Below, in pieces: positions 44,527-57,084 of a stretch of 64,000 nucleotides of DNA. The notes beneath the pieces were generated by a model. That model was not told where the DNA came from, did not search any database, and saw nothing but the letters and a program-made list of their open reading frames with translations. The DNA lies in the NCBI RefSeq assembly GCF_000275845.1, contig NW_006766894.1, positions 702,973 through 766,972 of the forward strand, given 5' to 3'. The DNA comes from Dichomitus squalens LYAD-421 SS1. Its lineage: Eukaryota > Basidiomycota > Agaricomycetes > Polyporales > Polyporaceae. The translations under genes were made by a program, and so were the position numbers. Every line of letters starts with the position of its first letter. Position 1 is the first letter of the stretch.

Positions 44527-46634
44527 TCAAAGATCGCTCCCATTTTCTGCCTTAGGTTTTCCGTGCGTCGCCGCAGGTCGCAGGACAGCTTGACCCTTCT
44601 TATTGCGATAGAATAAGACGTCGCCTATAAAGCACCGGCGCAATGGGTGGGCGCGAAGTCGGTTAGCATGGGGCTGCAGATTTAGAGGCACGAAGGTGAG
44701 GTTCGAGGAAGGGGGAAGACGCACCTGTGTCTTCGACGAATTGGCAGTCGTTATAGTTATCCCACAGTGCCTTGAAGACGGGCTTATCCGAGCGATGATA
44801 GTGTTCACCAATGAACGACCTCAGATACTGGGTGGCCTCTTCGCCGTGGTCTGCAATTACCAAGTCCAGTTAGTCCAGATACACGCGCTGCGGTTCGGAG
44901 TCAAAAAGAAGAGAGTTGAAGAGAGAGAAGGCACCCGCGGGGTTACGAAACAAGCGATACAGAAAAATTAGGACTGACAGAATGGCATCTTTGGGAAAAA
45001 ATGGTGGACGACATGGTAGTGGGCCACGTCGTGTAGGAAGAATCGGCCCATCCAGCCCAGGAAATCACGGTCCACTGTTGCGGCAGCCCCCCGCTGAAAG
45101 TTCCATTCCGGTTGGCGATAGTGCGGCAGCTCAGGATCCGTGTGGTGCAGGTACGTGATCATGACGAACCTGAATCCCCCACGTCCACGATTGTACCATA
45201 TGTCGCATCGTCGCCCACAAAGGTGTCGTAAGGCGTCCAGTGAAGGGTCAGATGTAAGACGCAGAACCAGGAGAATATCGACGAGCGGGATCGTTGACAA
45301 AGCGAGGTGCGTGGGGATCACAAGTTGTGAGCGTGATAAGAGATCGAGTCTAATCAAGGACGGGACAGACAGTATGCTTACCAGTGAGTAACGCATAGCC
45401 ATGGTATGCCGTAAAACTTCACCACGGACGCTGCGCCCCAAGTGATGCTAGCAAGCCGGACGAGAGCGATCATGCCTAGAATGCCGATGTTGGAGATGAT
45501 GACGGCATGACGTTGCTCCTCCGTGAATAGGATGGAATTTGCTACAGGATGAGCAAGGGCGTCAGCATGATATGTGTCGACGTAGGGGTCTGACGATCGA
45601 GAACTGAGGGGAAGACCTTACTCACGATCGAAGTGATTCGTCCACCTTGGGTAGTTCTTCTGACCAGAGACATTGGTCACTGTGAACTACATCAGCCCTG
45701 CTGGTTCAGTAACGCAGGATGCACATGATGGACTCACAGAGGTAAGCAGGGAACGCCAATAGCTGTTGCCGAACGAGCATGTACAGTGTATAAATAGGTG
45801 TGTCTCCGAAGTATTCGTCGTAGTCGATCTTGCCGTCGTCGCTCTCCTGGGGGATGCCGAGATCGCTCCGTGTTTTCGGAACGTACACTTCGTCTCTCTC
45901 CATGGAGGCATGGTTACAATGGTGACGATGATGAGAAATTTTCCAGCTGAAGTAGGGCGTCCACAACGCTGTATGGACAACCTAGGGCCTCATGACATGT
46001 TAGCCGCCGCGACTAGTCCTTTCTGAGACAAAAACATGCGATGGGACTTACGAAACCAATCAGGTCACAGACATATCGGTTCGCGGAGAAAGCGCCGTGG
46101 CCGCACTGAATAACGAATGCCAGTGTAAGTGACAGCTTTACGCGGAACTCTGCTTGGCGAACCTCATGACCGATGACCCAAACCCCGGTGAAAATCAGCC
46201 CCTGGAACCACCAACTGCAAATGGCATCAGACCAACGTCTCGACAACTTGTTTCCGTACTCACTACACAATCCAGCAGCCCCAACGGGCGACGATGGCGC
46301 CCGTTGGAGTCAAGAGCTGGACTGCTGTCCGACTCCTGAAAATAGGATCGATGTGCACGGCGAGCTTCCAGCAGACCGCTGCCATAAGCAAATCGAGGGC
46401 GAGCCATGCCGAGCCTCTCCGAGTATCGCGGACGAACAAGCGTGACGGTATCGCCTCGCGTATCTCCTGTAGTTTCCTGTCCAAATCATGGCATTAGAAA
46501 CAGGTAGTCTCGATACTTTTGGATAAACATCATTCATACCATGACATAGGCGTGAATTCGGGCAGGTCGTCTTCGAGAGATTGTCGTGACATCTTGGCTT
46601 CTGTGTCCACGGGATCAGACACTATTGACATCAT
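44527..46634 (-). CDS. Delta-12-type fatty acid desaturase
   Basis: Microsomal membrane di-iron desaturase, expected to turn oleate into linoleate. Exons: 46540-46634, 46264-46476, 46163-46214, 46052-46105, 45738-45981, 45626-45679, 45382-45541, 44979-45169, 44725-44850, 44527-44624; 428 aa. Three His boxes: GHECGH (split by an intron between E and C), HHRHHCNH, HVVHHFF; all eight ligand histidines are present. Hydrophobic pairs lie around WFQGLIFTGVWVIG and AVIISNIGILGMIALV. YPRWTNHFDPNSILF and WGLKP-free C-terminus YNDCQFVEDTGDVLFYR are as in fungal FAD2-like enzymes. The start at 46634 is chosen because a TATA box lies 110 bp upstream, although the frame is open further. A delta-15 activity cannot be excluded. 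Confidence 0.93.
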
Positions 46635-47797
46635 GTTGCTGTCCAGAGTCGATGTGCAGCGATTGAAGGAGACCAGCGAAGTATGTGCTAAGGTGAGGAA
46701 GGTGGGGGGATAGTAGGGCTTCGTCCCCTGGTCAGCGGCGAATTTATATATCTTAGCAATGGCGAGATTGCCGGCCCTGCGCATCCCCAACTGTCGCTCA
46801 ATGAAAGGTTCTCAAACAAAGATGATTTGCACGTGTGCGGCTGGGAGAGACAACGCTGGCGCTGTTTGGCGGCAATCGCACTGCTGTGCGCGCCTGGTGC
46901 AAGATTGCAAGATCAATCTCGCGAGGCGGCCGTTGAAGGGAGAGAGCCTCGCATCCGGCCGGGAAAGCTTGCCAAGGGAAAACAAGGGCAGGCTGCAACC
47001 GACCTACCGTGGAAATAGCCGACTGTTACGAGAGATTTGTTGCTGAGCTTGGGCGAATCTGCCATGTCACACTGTTTGGGAATATTCCCAGCAACGCATG
47101 ACCCCTGGCTCCCATGCGCTTCTTTTTGATATGCATGACAGCGTTCCTCCGAAGCAGATGCCCAGATCCCGAAAGAATGAACATTCTGAATACGACGGCA
47201 GAAGCAGCCATATTCGGGCACGTGGCGAACCTAGATTACTCACAGCTCATGGCACGTCGCACTTTGACTGCGCACCCCTATCAGATCAGCCTCAATGCAC
47301 TGGACAAGTGTCGACACCCTTACCGCGGGGGACTCAGCGTCGAGTCTTGCGGGAACGCTCGCAGTAGCGCCCGCATGGAGTGAGTGAGACTGCTCGCCCC
47401 TCTCAGGGCGGAACTGCTCCCGAATGAGAGGCATGCGTCCCGCCAAAATGATGCTACGCCTCCAACGGTCGAGGAACGGAAGGGGAGGATCCGCACAGGC
47501 CGGGTTTCCACTTCCGTCGCTTACTCGGGCAAGAATGGTGGAATGGCGGTCGTAAAGCTCGATTTGGGAGATGCCTGCGGCGTCTGCGTTGAGATTAACT
47601 CTAGGCGTGGTGGCCGCAAGGCTCTGCGTAATTGCGCCTTCAGCGTCATCTATTCTCCCTGGAAGAAGCAATGCGCGTACCATTTGCTTTAGCCACTCAT
47701 CTCCGTTTAGCTCGGAGCTTCCGAGCGCTTCTTGTCGTACTTCCATGTTACACGAGAGTGCGGAGATGTGGGACACAATGCTTGCCTTGCATTCAAG
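46635..47797. other. Intergenic; one doubtful open frame
   Basis: A minus-strand frame (47240 to about 47743, starting MEVRQEALGSSELNGDEWLK) of about 168 codons overlaps the likely 3' UTR of the hydrolase gene. It matches nothing I know and has no splice context. Too weak to call a gene. Confidence 0.35.
46743..46750 (-). promoter_or_regulatory. TATA box of desaturase gene
   Basis: TATATAAA on the minus strand, about 110 bp upstream of the chosen ATG. It argues against the more upstream in-frame ATG codons near 46790. Confidence 0.55.
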
Positions 47798-49864
47798 CTA
47801 CCATCCAGTGAACAGCTTGGACTCCTCAGTGCCGCTCACAATGAGCTCGGACTGCTCCCGAGATAACACTCTAAACCCAACGTCATCCCGCCCTTCCTGG
47901 TGGACAAAATCGGTTCCGAGTCTGATAACGCTTGGCTTCTGCCTTGCCCGTAAACTATACTACCGTAACAGAGCATTTGGGCTGTCAGATTAAAAGATGA
48001 TCCCTTAGTGGAGAGCGCTTACGTCGAGGAGAGCGGCGAGGTACTGTTCCACTGGCTTCACATACCAGCGTCCAATGCGACCATCTTGAGTATGCTCAAA
48101 CCAACCCAGGTGGCCCCCTGTCTTGGTGACAGCGAGGACAAGGTACGGGCTGTGCGAAACCTCCGCAAACACTGACATCAATACACGCGTATATGACAGA
48201 AGAAGGGGTCGGAACAGAGCCTAAAACGACGCTTACCTGACTGATGGGTAGGCTCTGAGTACCAGTGATTGGATCATCTATGCTATTGATTGAGAGGCAC
48301 GGTATCCTGATGTCCGGAGCCACCTTGCAGGAGCTGATCTTGCTATAGTAGTCATACGGATTCATGAATCCGTACATCGGCGCCGTGATGAGCTCGTCGT
48401 ATTGTCTGAGCGTTATGGATCGACGCCGCAGCACGTCGTCAAGCACGCTGCGGGAGACCGGAAGCTTGGATGCCTTGAGGAAGACGCCTTGGTGGAGGCG
48501 AAGTAGGGCGCGCAGCGCCCCGCCCAGCACGTACCGGTAGACGTGGCGTCCGAGAAAGGTGCTCGGGAGATGATGACTTCCTTCGAGGAAGTCCCATGGA
48601 TTGGCAAGGGTGACAAGACCCAGCAAGGGGCACTGTTCGCCCTCTTCTCCGACGTACTTCGCAAGGATGTTCGCACCGAGGGAGAACCCTGCAATCCTGA
48701 GAGTGAGCGAAACTGATGGCAGAAGGTGATCCCGTACACCGACGGACCTAGACCGTACATCCTGCAGCTTGGGAATGAAGTGGATATCCAGAGCACAACG
48801 TGCCTGAGGTCGTCTGACGAGCCGGCCTTCGGAATGCGATAACATCAGTTCCTTGAATTGCCGGAACCCGCTCAGGAGAAGCGTCAAGACGGGAGCTTAC
48901 ATGATACAGTCGCGGAGTGACGACAGGGCTCCCATTGCACCCACGAAAGTTCAAGACGACCGCGCGGAAGCCGAGGCCACCAGATTGCCTACTAGGCGTC
49001 ACCTTCGCAAGGACTGCCCGGACGTAAGCTTCGTGTGATCCACCTGTAAGCCCGTGGGTGACAAGCAGTACGTTCTCAGCATCCTGTATCGGATGGCTAG
49101 AGAGCGGCGGGGTGACGTCGACCGCAACAACGCCTATCGGGATTTGGTGAGTCATCGGACACCGTTCGTCAGCACCTTTCGCACCTTTGTCGGGAAGCTC
49201 CAAGAACAGCCTGAAACAGATCAAGGTTGAGCATGCTCCAATGCTTCGTGAAGGTAAGACAAATTGTCACAAGGCCAGCGCTACACAGCAGTGACCCCTT
49301 GCATCTTTCCGGCGGGGCAACTGTAATTGAGGTGCAACGCGCTCTGAGCACGGCGGCGTCCGTGAACGCAAGGCAGTGTGTGTACGCATGCGAAAGCTCC
49401 CGGTGGGACCCACCTCTCATATACTACCGGATCTACCTTGGAAAAATCTCCAAAGGAGGAGTATGCTGTTTGCGCGTCTCCGCTATAATGACATGACATG
49501 TTATAATGGTATGCTTCGATGTGAGCACTCGTGTTTATGGGGAGACAGCGCGAATGCATACCCCGGCAACCACCAAACGCCATTGAATTTAGAGTTTGGT
49601 CCGAGGGCCGGAACCTTGTCCCTTACAAGCCGCGCAAGAGACAGAGCGGGTCCACTGGTTTGGTTGTCCTTCTGAAGAATGGCCGGGTGCTGTGCCACAT
49701 GCAGAGTAGCGAACGGGCCATCGCGTCCTGTGTTCCGGCGCCAAATGCCACGTATCATGTAGACAATGCCTACAAATCCCACCCCAAGCAGCAAGGTGAA
49801 TGCTACAATGTGTGTCTGTTAGAATGTATTCTATGACATGCCGAAGGAAATCTCACGTACCCAT
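47798..49864 (-). CDS. YheT/EMB8-family alpha/beta hydrolase, membrane-anchored
   Basis: Exons: 49861-49864, 49562-49802, 49414-49482, 48901-49210, 48748-48826, 48237-48688, 48023-48160, 47798-47959; 484 aa. The N-terminus MAFTLLLGVGFVGIVYMI is a membrane anchor. Family blocks: WWLPGGDAQTAYSSFGDF, VLLVTHGLTGGSHEAYVR (oxyanion region), VLNFRGCNGSPVVTPRLYHA, YGLGFSLGANILAKYVGEEG (nucleophile Ser), INSIDDPI (Asp), TGGHLGWFE (His). Fungal relatives include esterases/acyltransferases of ethyl-ester and lipid metabolism (Eht1/Eeb1-like). Exact substrate unknown. The first exon has only four nucleotides (ATG G), supported because the upstream frame otherwise lacks a start. Confidence 0.88.
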
Positions 49865-51909
49865 ATGTAGCCAGCTGAGGGAGCAATGTCTTTAGACTTG
49901 GTAGAGTGTGCTGTCACGACCCGAGATGGGAGTGAGAGGAAAAGAACAGAGTTTGACCAAAGCAGGCAGGTTGATTGCAAAGCAAATCTAAGCATTCATG
50001 TTCTTGAATGGCACTCGTGAGAAGATGATCGTTCACACGATGGAGGACGAGAAGTACCACCAACTGGTCTGCACCCGCGAACATAAGCTATGCTAGCATC
50101 CTGGGCGTCTATAACTCCATAATTGGCCAAAGCTGGGCACTGCATGTATGTTGAGGTTTCGGCATAGCCAGGCATCGCTTGTTTCCCGAGAATCATGGTG
50201 CTCGCTTCAAATCACGCTCGGCGATGAAGGGCAGTAGGGTCTCTTTTCAGCCGCATATGTTCTCGTATTTGCCCTGGATAGGTTGAAGATCGAGGTGACG
50301 TCAGAAAACCTCTGACAGGAAACTAGTATTGGATAGACACAACGATAGTTCAGCGCAAACACTGGTTTATTCAGCAACACAGTATGAGTTTCTCAACCTC
50401 GGTGAACACCAGAGTAGTAGACTAGGACGTCTCATGCAGCTTGGTCAAAGACGCCATCCCGATGATGTACTCCTTCACTGGGTTTGACGTCTACTAATGA
50501 AACTACTCGACATAGTCAACATCCTATACAGCCTGAATATGAACACCGAGATCGCCTCCACAGCGTAGTGTTAACTCGTACCTGGAAGACTCCCTGTCAT
50601 TAGCTACGCCGGCTGACAAATATTGCTGATTTAGCATCGAGGAGTCTCTGGACACATCTTGGAGATGTAGAACGTCGGTATTCGCTCCACTATGAAGCCC
50701 TTTTCAAGTGTCCACATACAACCTGATGATACTTTCTCTACAGACTTCCTGCACAGTTAGCCGCCGATGTCTCCGAACGCGGCGCTGCTTGAAGACAATA
50801 CTATAACCGATCTAGGAAACATGAACAGTGAGACGACTTCAATTGTCTTGGCAAGCACCTTGTCGTTCTGACTTTTAGAACGTTGCGTCTTCTAGGAACA
50901 AGATGGTGAACACTCTCACGCCTTTGTCTATGATCCAACAAAGTACAAGAAACTCGTTTCACTACCAGCACGTCATGCAACCCGGGAAAGGGATAGCCTA
51001 CGACACGAGGCCGGCCAATAGTTGATTGGTTCCTTGGATACTATAAACCGAGATCTGCCCTACAAGGCCAGAAATTCAGGTACCTCCGGAGATCATGCTG
51101 CTCTACTCTTGATTGCAACTGGTCTAGCTATGGCAATGCGATGGGCGATGCAAGAGTTTAGTATAGGCCGTAGCTCGCGCTGTTAGAAAGAGAAACAGCA
51201 GACGGCCATGATGGGAGAGTAAGTTCGTTCGGCTGTTCACAACATCCAGAGGAGCTGATTCTGTTATCGGTAACGGGCATCATGCTGTGGCATACTCGGC
51301 CCTCAAATACTCAATGATAGTTGTCGATATGTTTTTCGATTCAAGTGGTCGCCGGGTCCTTTGAGACGTGACGTCCACGGTCCTACGAACGTAGCATTAC
51401 ATGCTCGAAGGGGTCATATCAAGAGGTCATAGGATAAGTACACTTACTAGAAAGTGCGCCTGTGAGAGTGGCCATCTGGCTTTCAATTCCAATCAGTGTC
51501 TCCTGAAAAGAGAGGGGCAGCAACTTTAAGTCATCAGCAGGTCTCCCTCCAAGATATAGACGGTCCTATCTAGCCAAGCGTTCATGCTGTGAAGACGAAG
51601 AAAGACAAGGAGTGCGGCTCAACGAATTTTGGCCTTACGGCTCGTTCACGGCCGGCAAGGACGGACCGCCGGATCCACGATGCCGTGGTGTGGCAGAAGC
51701 GCCCGACACCCACGCAAGCGCTTGTTGCCCTCATCAGCGAGCACAGATAGCCTTCAACGAAAACCAGGGTCCCCACGATAAGTTCGATCTTCCAGGCCCG
51801 TTATCTCGTACACATGAGACGATATAAGACGTCCACGCCACAGAACGGGAGGACGTGCACCCTGCTCGCTGCCGTAAGTAATCGAACCAGGGTGGAAACT
51901 CGGACCAAA
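49865..51909. other. Intergenic, 2.0 kb
   Basis: Lower-GC stretch with many stops in all frames. No gene, RNA or repeat recognised. A TATAAGA box for the downstream gene is at 51823-51829. Confidence 0.55.
51823..51829 (+). promoter_or_regulatory. TATA box of agmatinase-like gene
   Basis: GATATAAGAC about 80 bp upstream of the ATG at 51910. Confidence 0.55.
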
Positions 51910-54152
51910 ATGGCTTTCTTCGAGTCCCTGTCCCGCCCAGTCGCCGCCCTCCTCCTCGTATCGCCATTCTCCCACATTCTGGCTCAGGGCGCTGGGAACG
52001 TCGAGTACCCCGTGGGCATAGCAAACATCGCCGCGTACGGAACAATCAACTTCACCGAGATCTTCGCGGCATACGGGCACGACAAGTCGAACGTCGCGTT
52101 CGGGACTTCGGCGTACAACGGCCTCACGACGTTCGCGAACACCTTGCCTGTGCGATGCTTTGGCGCGGACGCGACGACGAAGTACGACGTGGCGGTTCTG
52201 GGGGCGCCTTTCGACACTGCGACGAGCTACCGGCCTGGGTGGGTGGTTTGTTTGCGAGCGTTACAGATGAGGTATATGCGCACTGATGCTTCCCGCCAGG
52301 GCACGATTCGGCCCGAACGGCATCCGTCAGGGCTCCAGACGGATTAGCTTGCAAAACATCAACGTAGCCACGCGCATCCGCATCAGCGACGAGCTCGACG
52401 TCGTCGATTGCGGGGACGTCCGTAAGTGCTCCATGTATGCGTGCATGCGCCACGAATCACTCACGTTCGCCGTACCCAGCGATGGTCAAGACCGACAACA
52501 AGGTCGCGCTGCGCCAACTCGAGCTCGCGAACGCCGCCTTGCTGTCCCGGACCAGCCTGCGCACATACGAGGGGAAGAGTTTCGCGAAGGACGGCAAGTT
52601 CCACCCCCGGGTGCTGACCCTGGGCGGAGACCATACGATCACGCTCCCCCTCCTCCGCGGGGTCGCGAGCATCTATGGGCCGGTCAGCGTGATCCATTTC
52701 GACAGCCACCTCGGTAGGCTTTGCCCGCGCCTCGTGCACGCTCCTTCATCTGCTGACTGTCGCACTGCCAAGACACTTCGAGGCCAAGAAAGCTGGCGGT
52801 ACGCGTCGAATTCCGTGCGCTCCGTCCGCCCTGCCACCGGTTACTGATTCTGGCGTGCCGATAGGGCGGCCCATGGCTTCCGGACGAGGAGGTCCCCGTC
52901 GGACACGGGAGCTACTTCTACTACGCGCACCGAGAGGGCCTCTTGGCATCCGACAACGCAAACATCGTGCGTCTCTCTCTCTCGTAACGCTTCCATCTCC
53001 GTCCCCCCCCTTCTTCCCCAGCCCTGGCTCCGTGATCGCACGTCGCGGATTATGGTATGTGGCCTACTCACACTCACACTACGTGGGACGTCCGCCGCAC
53101 AGCACGTCGGGATCCGCGCGCCCATAGACTCTTGGGAAAAGTACGCGGACGACCGCGCGTTCGGGTTCGTCATCTCGCACGCAGAGGACGTCGAGGAGGT
53201 CGGGTGGCAGGGCATCGTCAAGGCGATTAAGGACGCCGTCGGGGACAACCCTGTGTACAGTGCGCGATTCCACTCGTCGTCCGTCGTGCCTAGACAGGCA
53301 TGTATGTATGCGTTACGTTTGCGCTCACGACGATTGGGACAGTCACGCTGGACATTGACGTGATCGACCCTGGGATGGCGCCTGCGTGAGTGACTATAGC
53401 GATCCATTACTGTTTGTGTGCTGTGTCGATCTCCGCGCCCTCTCGTTCTGCTGACGTGCGGTGCGCGGAGACGAGGGCCGTCGTGACGAGAGCTGACAAG
53501 AGCTGACGTATATTGGCCCCGCACGCCCTGGACGCGTACACACAAACCGAAACCGGAACCGAAATGCCAATTGCAGGACAGGAACGTGAGCGTCCCCCTC
53601 CGTCGCTGTCGGCGCGTGGACGTGGACTGAATAGAGCTGTGTTCTGATCGGCGAGACAGGCCTGAGATTGGGGGATTTACGACAAGGGTGCGTGCCTCGC
53701 CCTCCCCGTTTCCGTTTCTGGGGCGACGCGCACATAGCGCGGGTCGTCTGCGCGACGGAGGCTCACGATCCCACGCGGTGCACACAGGAGATCAAGAAGA
53801 TCCTCCAGGGCCTCTCGGGCCTGAAGGTCGTCGGAGCCGACATCGTCGAGGTCGCGCCCGGTAAGCCCTGCTCTCTACCCGCTGCCGGTTCGTGGTTCTG
53901 GGAACGCTGAACAACTCTCTCATCGCCCCCCTTCCCTGGGTCATCCCTTGTAGGGTACGACAGCCAAGGTGAGCAGCCGCTGCCCGGTGCCAAGGGTGTT
54001 GTGGACGTGCGGCTCGTCCGAGGGTTGCTGGCTGCTGACGGCTTGTGCTGTGTTTGTGCGGTGCGCCTGTAGATGAGATCACGCAGATCGCCGCTGCGAA
54101 TATCGGGCGGGAGATCCTGGGGCTGATGGCCAAGACGCCGTTGACGGAGTGA
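51910..54152 (+). CDS. Ureohydrolase (agmatinase/arginase family), predicted secreted
   Basis: Mn-dependent hydrolase releasing urea from agmatine or a related guanidino compound. Exons: 51910-52238, 52300-52421, 52480-52713, 52773-52798, 52865-52966, 53103-53259, 53343-53385, 53577-53585, 53660-53687, 53788-53860, 53954-53968, 54073-54152; 405 aa. The N-terminus MAFFESLSRPVAALLLVSPF looks like a signal peptide or anchor. Family motifs: DVAVLGAPFDTATSYRPGAR, VLTLGGDHTITLPLL (metal His), VIHFDSHLD (metal Asp/His), ITLDIDVIDPGMAPATGTPE (metal Asp pair), GLKVVGADIVEVAPGYD. The TGT turn is encoded by a 9-nt exon. A cytosolic location is possible if the leader is not cleaved. Confidence 0.9.
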
Positions 54153-55469
54153 AGCCGGCGAGGGAAGCAGAAGAGGTGGATATGAGGACGGAGGGTGCTC
54201 GTGTCGCTTGGCGTTCGTCCTCCGGGCGCGCAATCACGGTTCAAATGTTCGGTCAACATCGAGCGAGTACCGGATGGCAGTTTCCAGCAATTCTTGTGCG
54301 GAGCCCTCCCGGTCTGTCTCAGCACGTCGGTTTGCTACGAAGAGGGAACAAGGCGGTGTGCGGGCGTGGCTGAGAAGGGCATACAGTCGAGTATCTCATA
54401 ACGCATGAGGTCATGTTCAATAATGCATATCGCCCGGACGGGTACCAACCCAGCGCTTCACACTCGATAGGCCGTCTAGAGATAATGCATGATGTCCCAT
54501 ATTGCATACGGAAATGGGGGTGCGGGGGCATCGACCCTGTGCATTATGAGATAGTCGACTGCATATTACTTGTCTTACTTGAGCCGTGTCCACAAGGTGC
54601 ATTTCGGAATAGCCAGGCCCGGCTTATGGAAGACTATGGTAGATGAAGCCTGGATACCTTTACTGTCCCGGGCCAGCATCACCCTGAGCTCCTTGTTGCC
54701 GCCAGGACGCAATCCTCCGGCCAAATGTGTGCTCTGTGTCTACAAGCAGTTTAAGTTGGGGGTCACCGTGGGCAAGGCGGAGGACACTCTGATGTTCGGA
54801 GTCAGCTTAGAGCACATATTTTCAAGTCGCGTTGCGTGCGGGATAATGCTTTGAACTCTGCCATGACTCGAGCCGATGGCTGCCGACCCGTGGCGAACCG
54901 GAATCGCGACGCGCTGAGTAAAGGGCACGTGCTACGCGACGCCCGTGGTGGGATTCCGGAATCGGCAAAAGCGGGCGGGATGAAAATCATCGGCCGGGGC
55001 TCTCGTCGCGCACACGCTTCTCAGCTGCCTCGCCACGGCCTCGCCACGGCCTCCTGCTGCTATCATCGTCCCTCTTCGTGCTCTATAAGTACAGGCTGCT
55101 ATTGCAGGGTGAGTCCTCTCTGGCGATTTCCCGGCTGGTGTGGGAGACCGATCGGGCGGCAGGGCGGCCATCCGGAGCGCTTGGACCGGAATAGCTGGAC
55201 GCTCTCTGTGCCTGTAGGACAGGTCGGTCTACTTTGGGAGTTCTCACCACCGCTGGGGTGCGATTCATCTGGGACCGACGAGGGCGTCACCACCAGTGAC
55301 CAGTCTCGAACGTTCGTCGTCGTCGTCGTCGTCCACGTCTGCGAGCATCCAGCATTTGCGCTCTCAAGCCTCGACGCCTCAAGCTACGCTGCTCAGCCTG
55401 GGCCTCCAGGAAACCCACCGCCGTATCGTACCATATCACCAGCAGATATCGGAGTTCGAGGCCAAGAAG
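54153..55469. other. Intergenic; FAD synthase promoter
   Basis: No gene supported. A TATAAGT box is at 55084-55090. The 170 bp before the ATG at 55470 are open in the FAD synthase frame (with a Ser run from a TCG repeat at 55312-55333) but contain no ATG, so they are read as 5' UTR. Confidence 0.45.
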
Positions 55470-57047
55470 ATGGCAAGTACGAGCGTGGACTACAGCGCGA
55501 TCGCGGAAGAGGTGTATGCGTTCGCGGCGGGCACAGACCCGCTCGCGGGCCCGGTCAAGGAGGCGTTGGTCGTGATCGACGACGCGCTCGACACCTGGGG
55601 GTGCGTATCTCACTTCTACCCGGCTTCGGAGTCGAGGACCCCCTCGTCCCTCGTCCCTCGCTCGTGCCGCCGACAGCTGACGTCGGGTGCAGACAGGACC
55701 GCATCTCGCTGAGCTTCAACGGGGGCAAGGACTGTACGTCGCCCTCCCTTTCCGCTGCCTGGCTCCTCGTACGAGTTGCTCACGTCTCTCTGGCCGTCCG
55801 TCTGTCTATCTGCGCGCAGGCACCGTCCTCCTGCACCTCGTCGCGGCCGCCCTCGGCCGGCGCACGCCCGCGGCCGCGGCCCGCAAGCCCCTCGCCGCGG
55901 TGTACATCCCCGTGCCGTCGCCCTTCCCCGAGCTCGAGGCGTTCATCGCCGCCGCGGCGCGCGCGTACGCCCTCGCCCTCTTCCGCTGCGCGCCCCCCGC
56001 CGGTTCCGCGCTGCCCGTCGAGTCCGTCCCCACCCCCGGGGCGGCCGGGGCGCCGCCCGCGGAGCGCCCCGCGCACGTCAAGGGCGGGGAGGGCATGCGG
56101 CGGGCGCTCGAGATGTACAAGGCGCGCTTCCCGGCGGTGGAGGCGATCGTTATCGGGACGAGGAGGGGCGACCCGCATGGCGGTGAGTGGCTGCGTTTTG
56201 TTCGGGTTTTGGTGTGTGTGGTCGCTTGGGTGGATTGGGTGGATGCGCGCGTTGGTGCGGTCGTGCACGGGGTGGCTGAGGTACCCCTGGGAGGTGGACG
56301 GGGTGGATGGACGCGGACGGTGAATCGCCGTACGTGCGGTGCGGGCTTCTCTGCATGCGCTTGTGATGAACGCAGGGAACGGGGCGGGCGTCGGGGCGGG
56401 CGTGATTGCGTCGACGTTGCCCGTGCACGAGAGGACGCTGTCGACTGAGCCCGGCTCGTGCGTCGGACCGCGAACTGCGGCGCATCTGCTCGCGATCGTT
56501 GAATGCACCCGAGGTGAAGGGCGAGACACGCTTGTGCGCCCACCCTTCACGCAGCACACACACGCATGTCTTGGCTCCCCGATACCGAACGCTGACCGCG
56601 GGCCCTTCCTTCACCCGTGACAGCGAGGCTGGGTTTCCGGAACCCGACAGACGACGGCTGGCCGCGCTTCGTGCGCGTGAACCCGATCATCAACTGGGCC
56701 TACGCCGACGTCTGGGCGTACCTCAAGCGCTTCCGCATACCGTACTGCTCGCTCTACGACCAAGGGTGAGCAGCCTTCCTTCGCCTGTTTGCGGACACAG
56801 ATACGGAGCACGCTGACGACGGCGGGCAGATACACTTCGCTCGGCTCGACCTACAACACGTTTCCGAACCCTGCCCTGCGCGCGTGCGGAGGGTGCACGT
56901 GCGGGCGCAGGGAGTCGTCTGGTCCTGCGTCGCGGGAGGACGCGCGCGCAAACGGAGCTGCGCTACAACCACAATCGCCTAGGGCGAACGGGCGCGCGGC
57001 CTCCCCTGCGCCCTCGTCGTCTTCGCCACCACAACTATCATCACCGC

Positions 57048-57084
<37 letters not shown>

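Noticed and set aside
47240..47743. Possible 168-codon gene on the minus strand
   Set aside because: Overlaps the expected 3' UTR of the hydrolase gene, with no motif and no splice-supported continuation.
55296..55469. N-terminal extension of FAD synthase
   Set aside because: The frame is open but has no ATG between the TATA box (55084) and 55470; a non-ATG start would have to be assumed.
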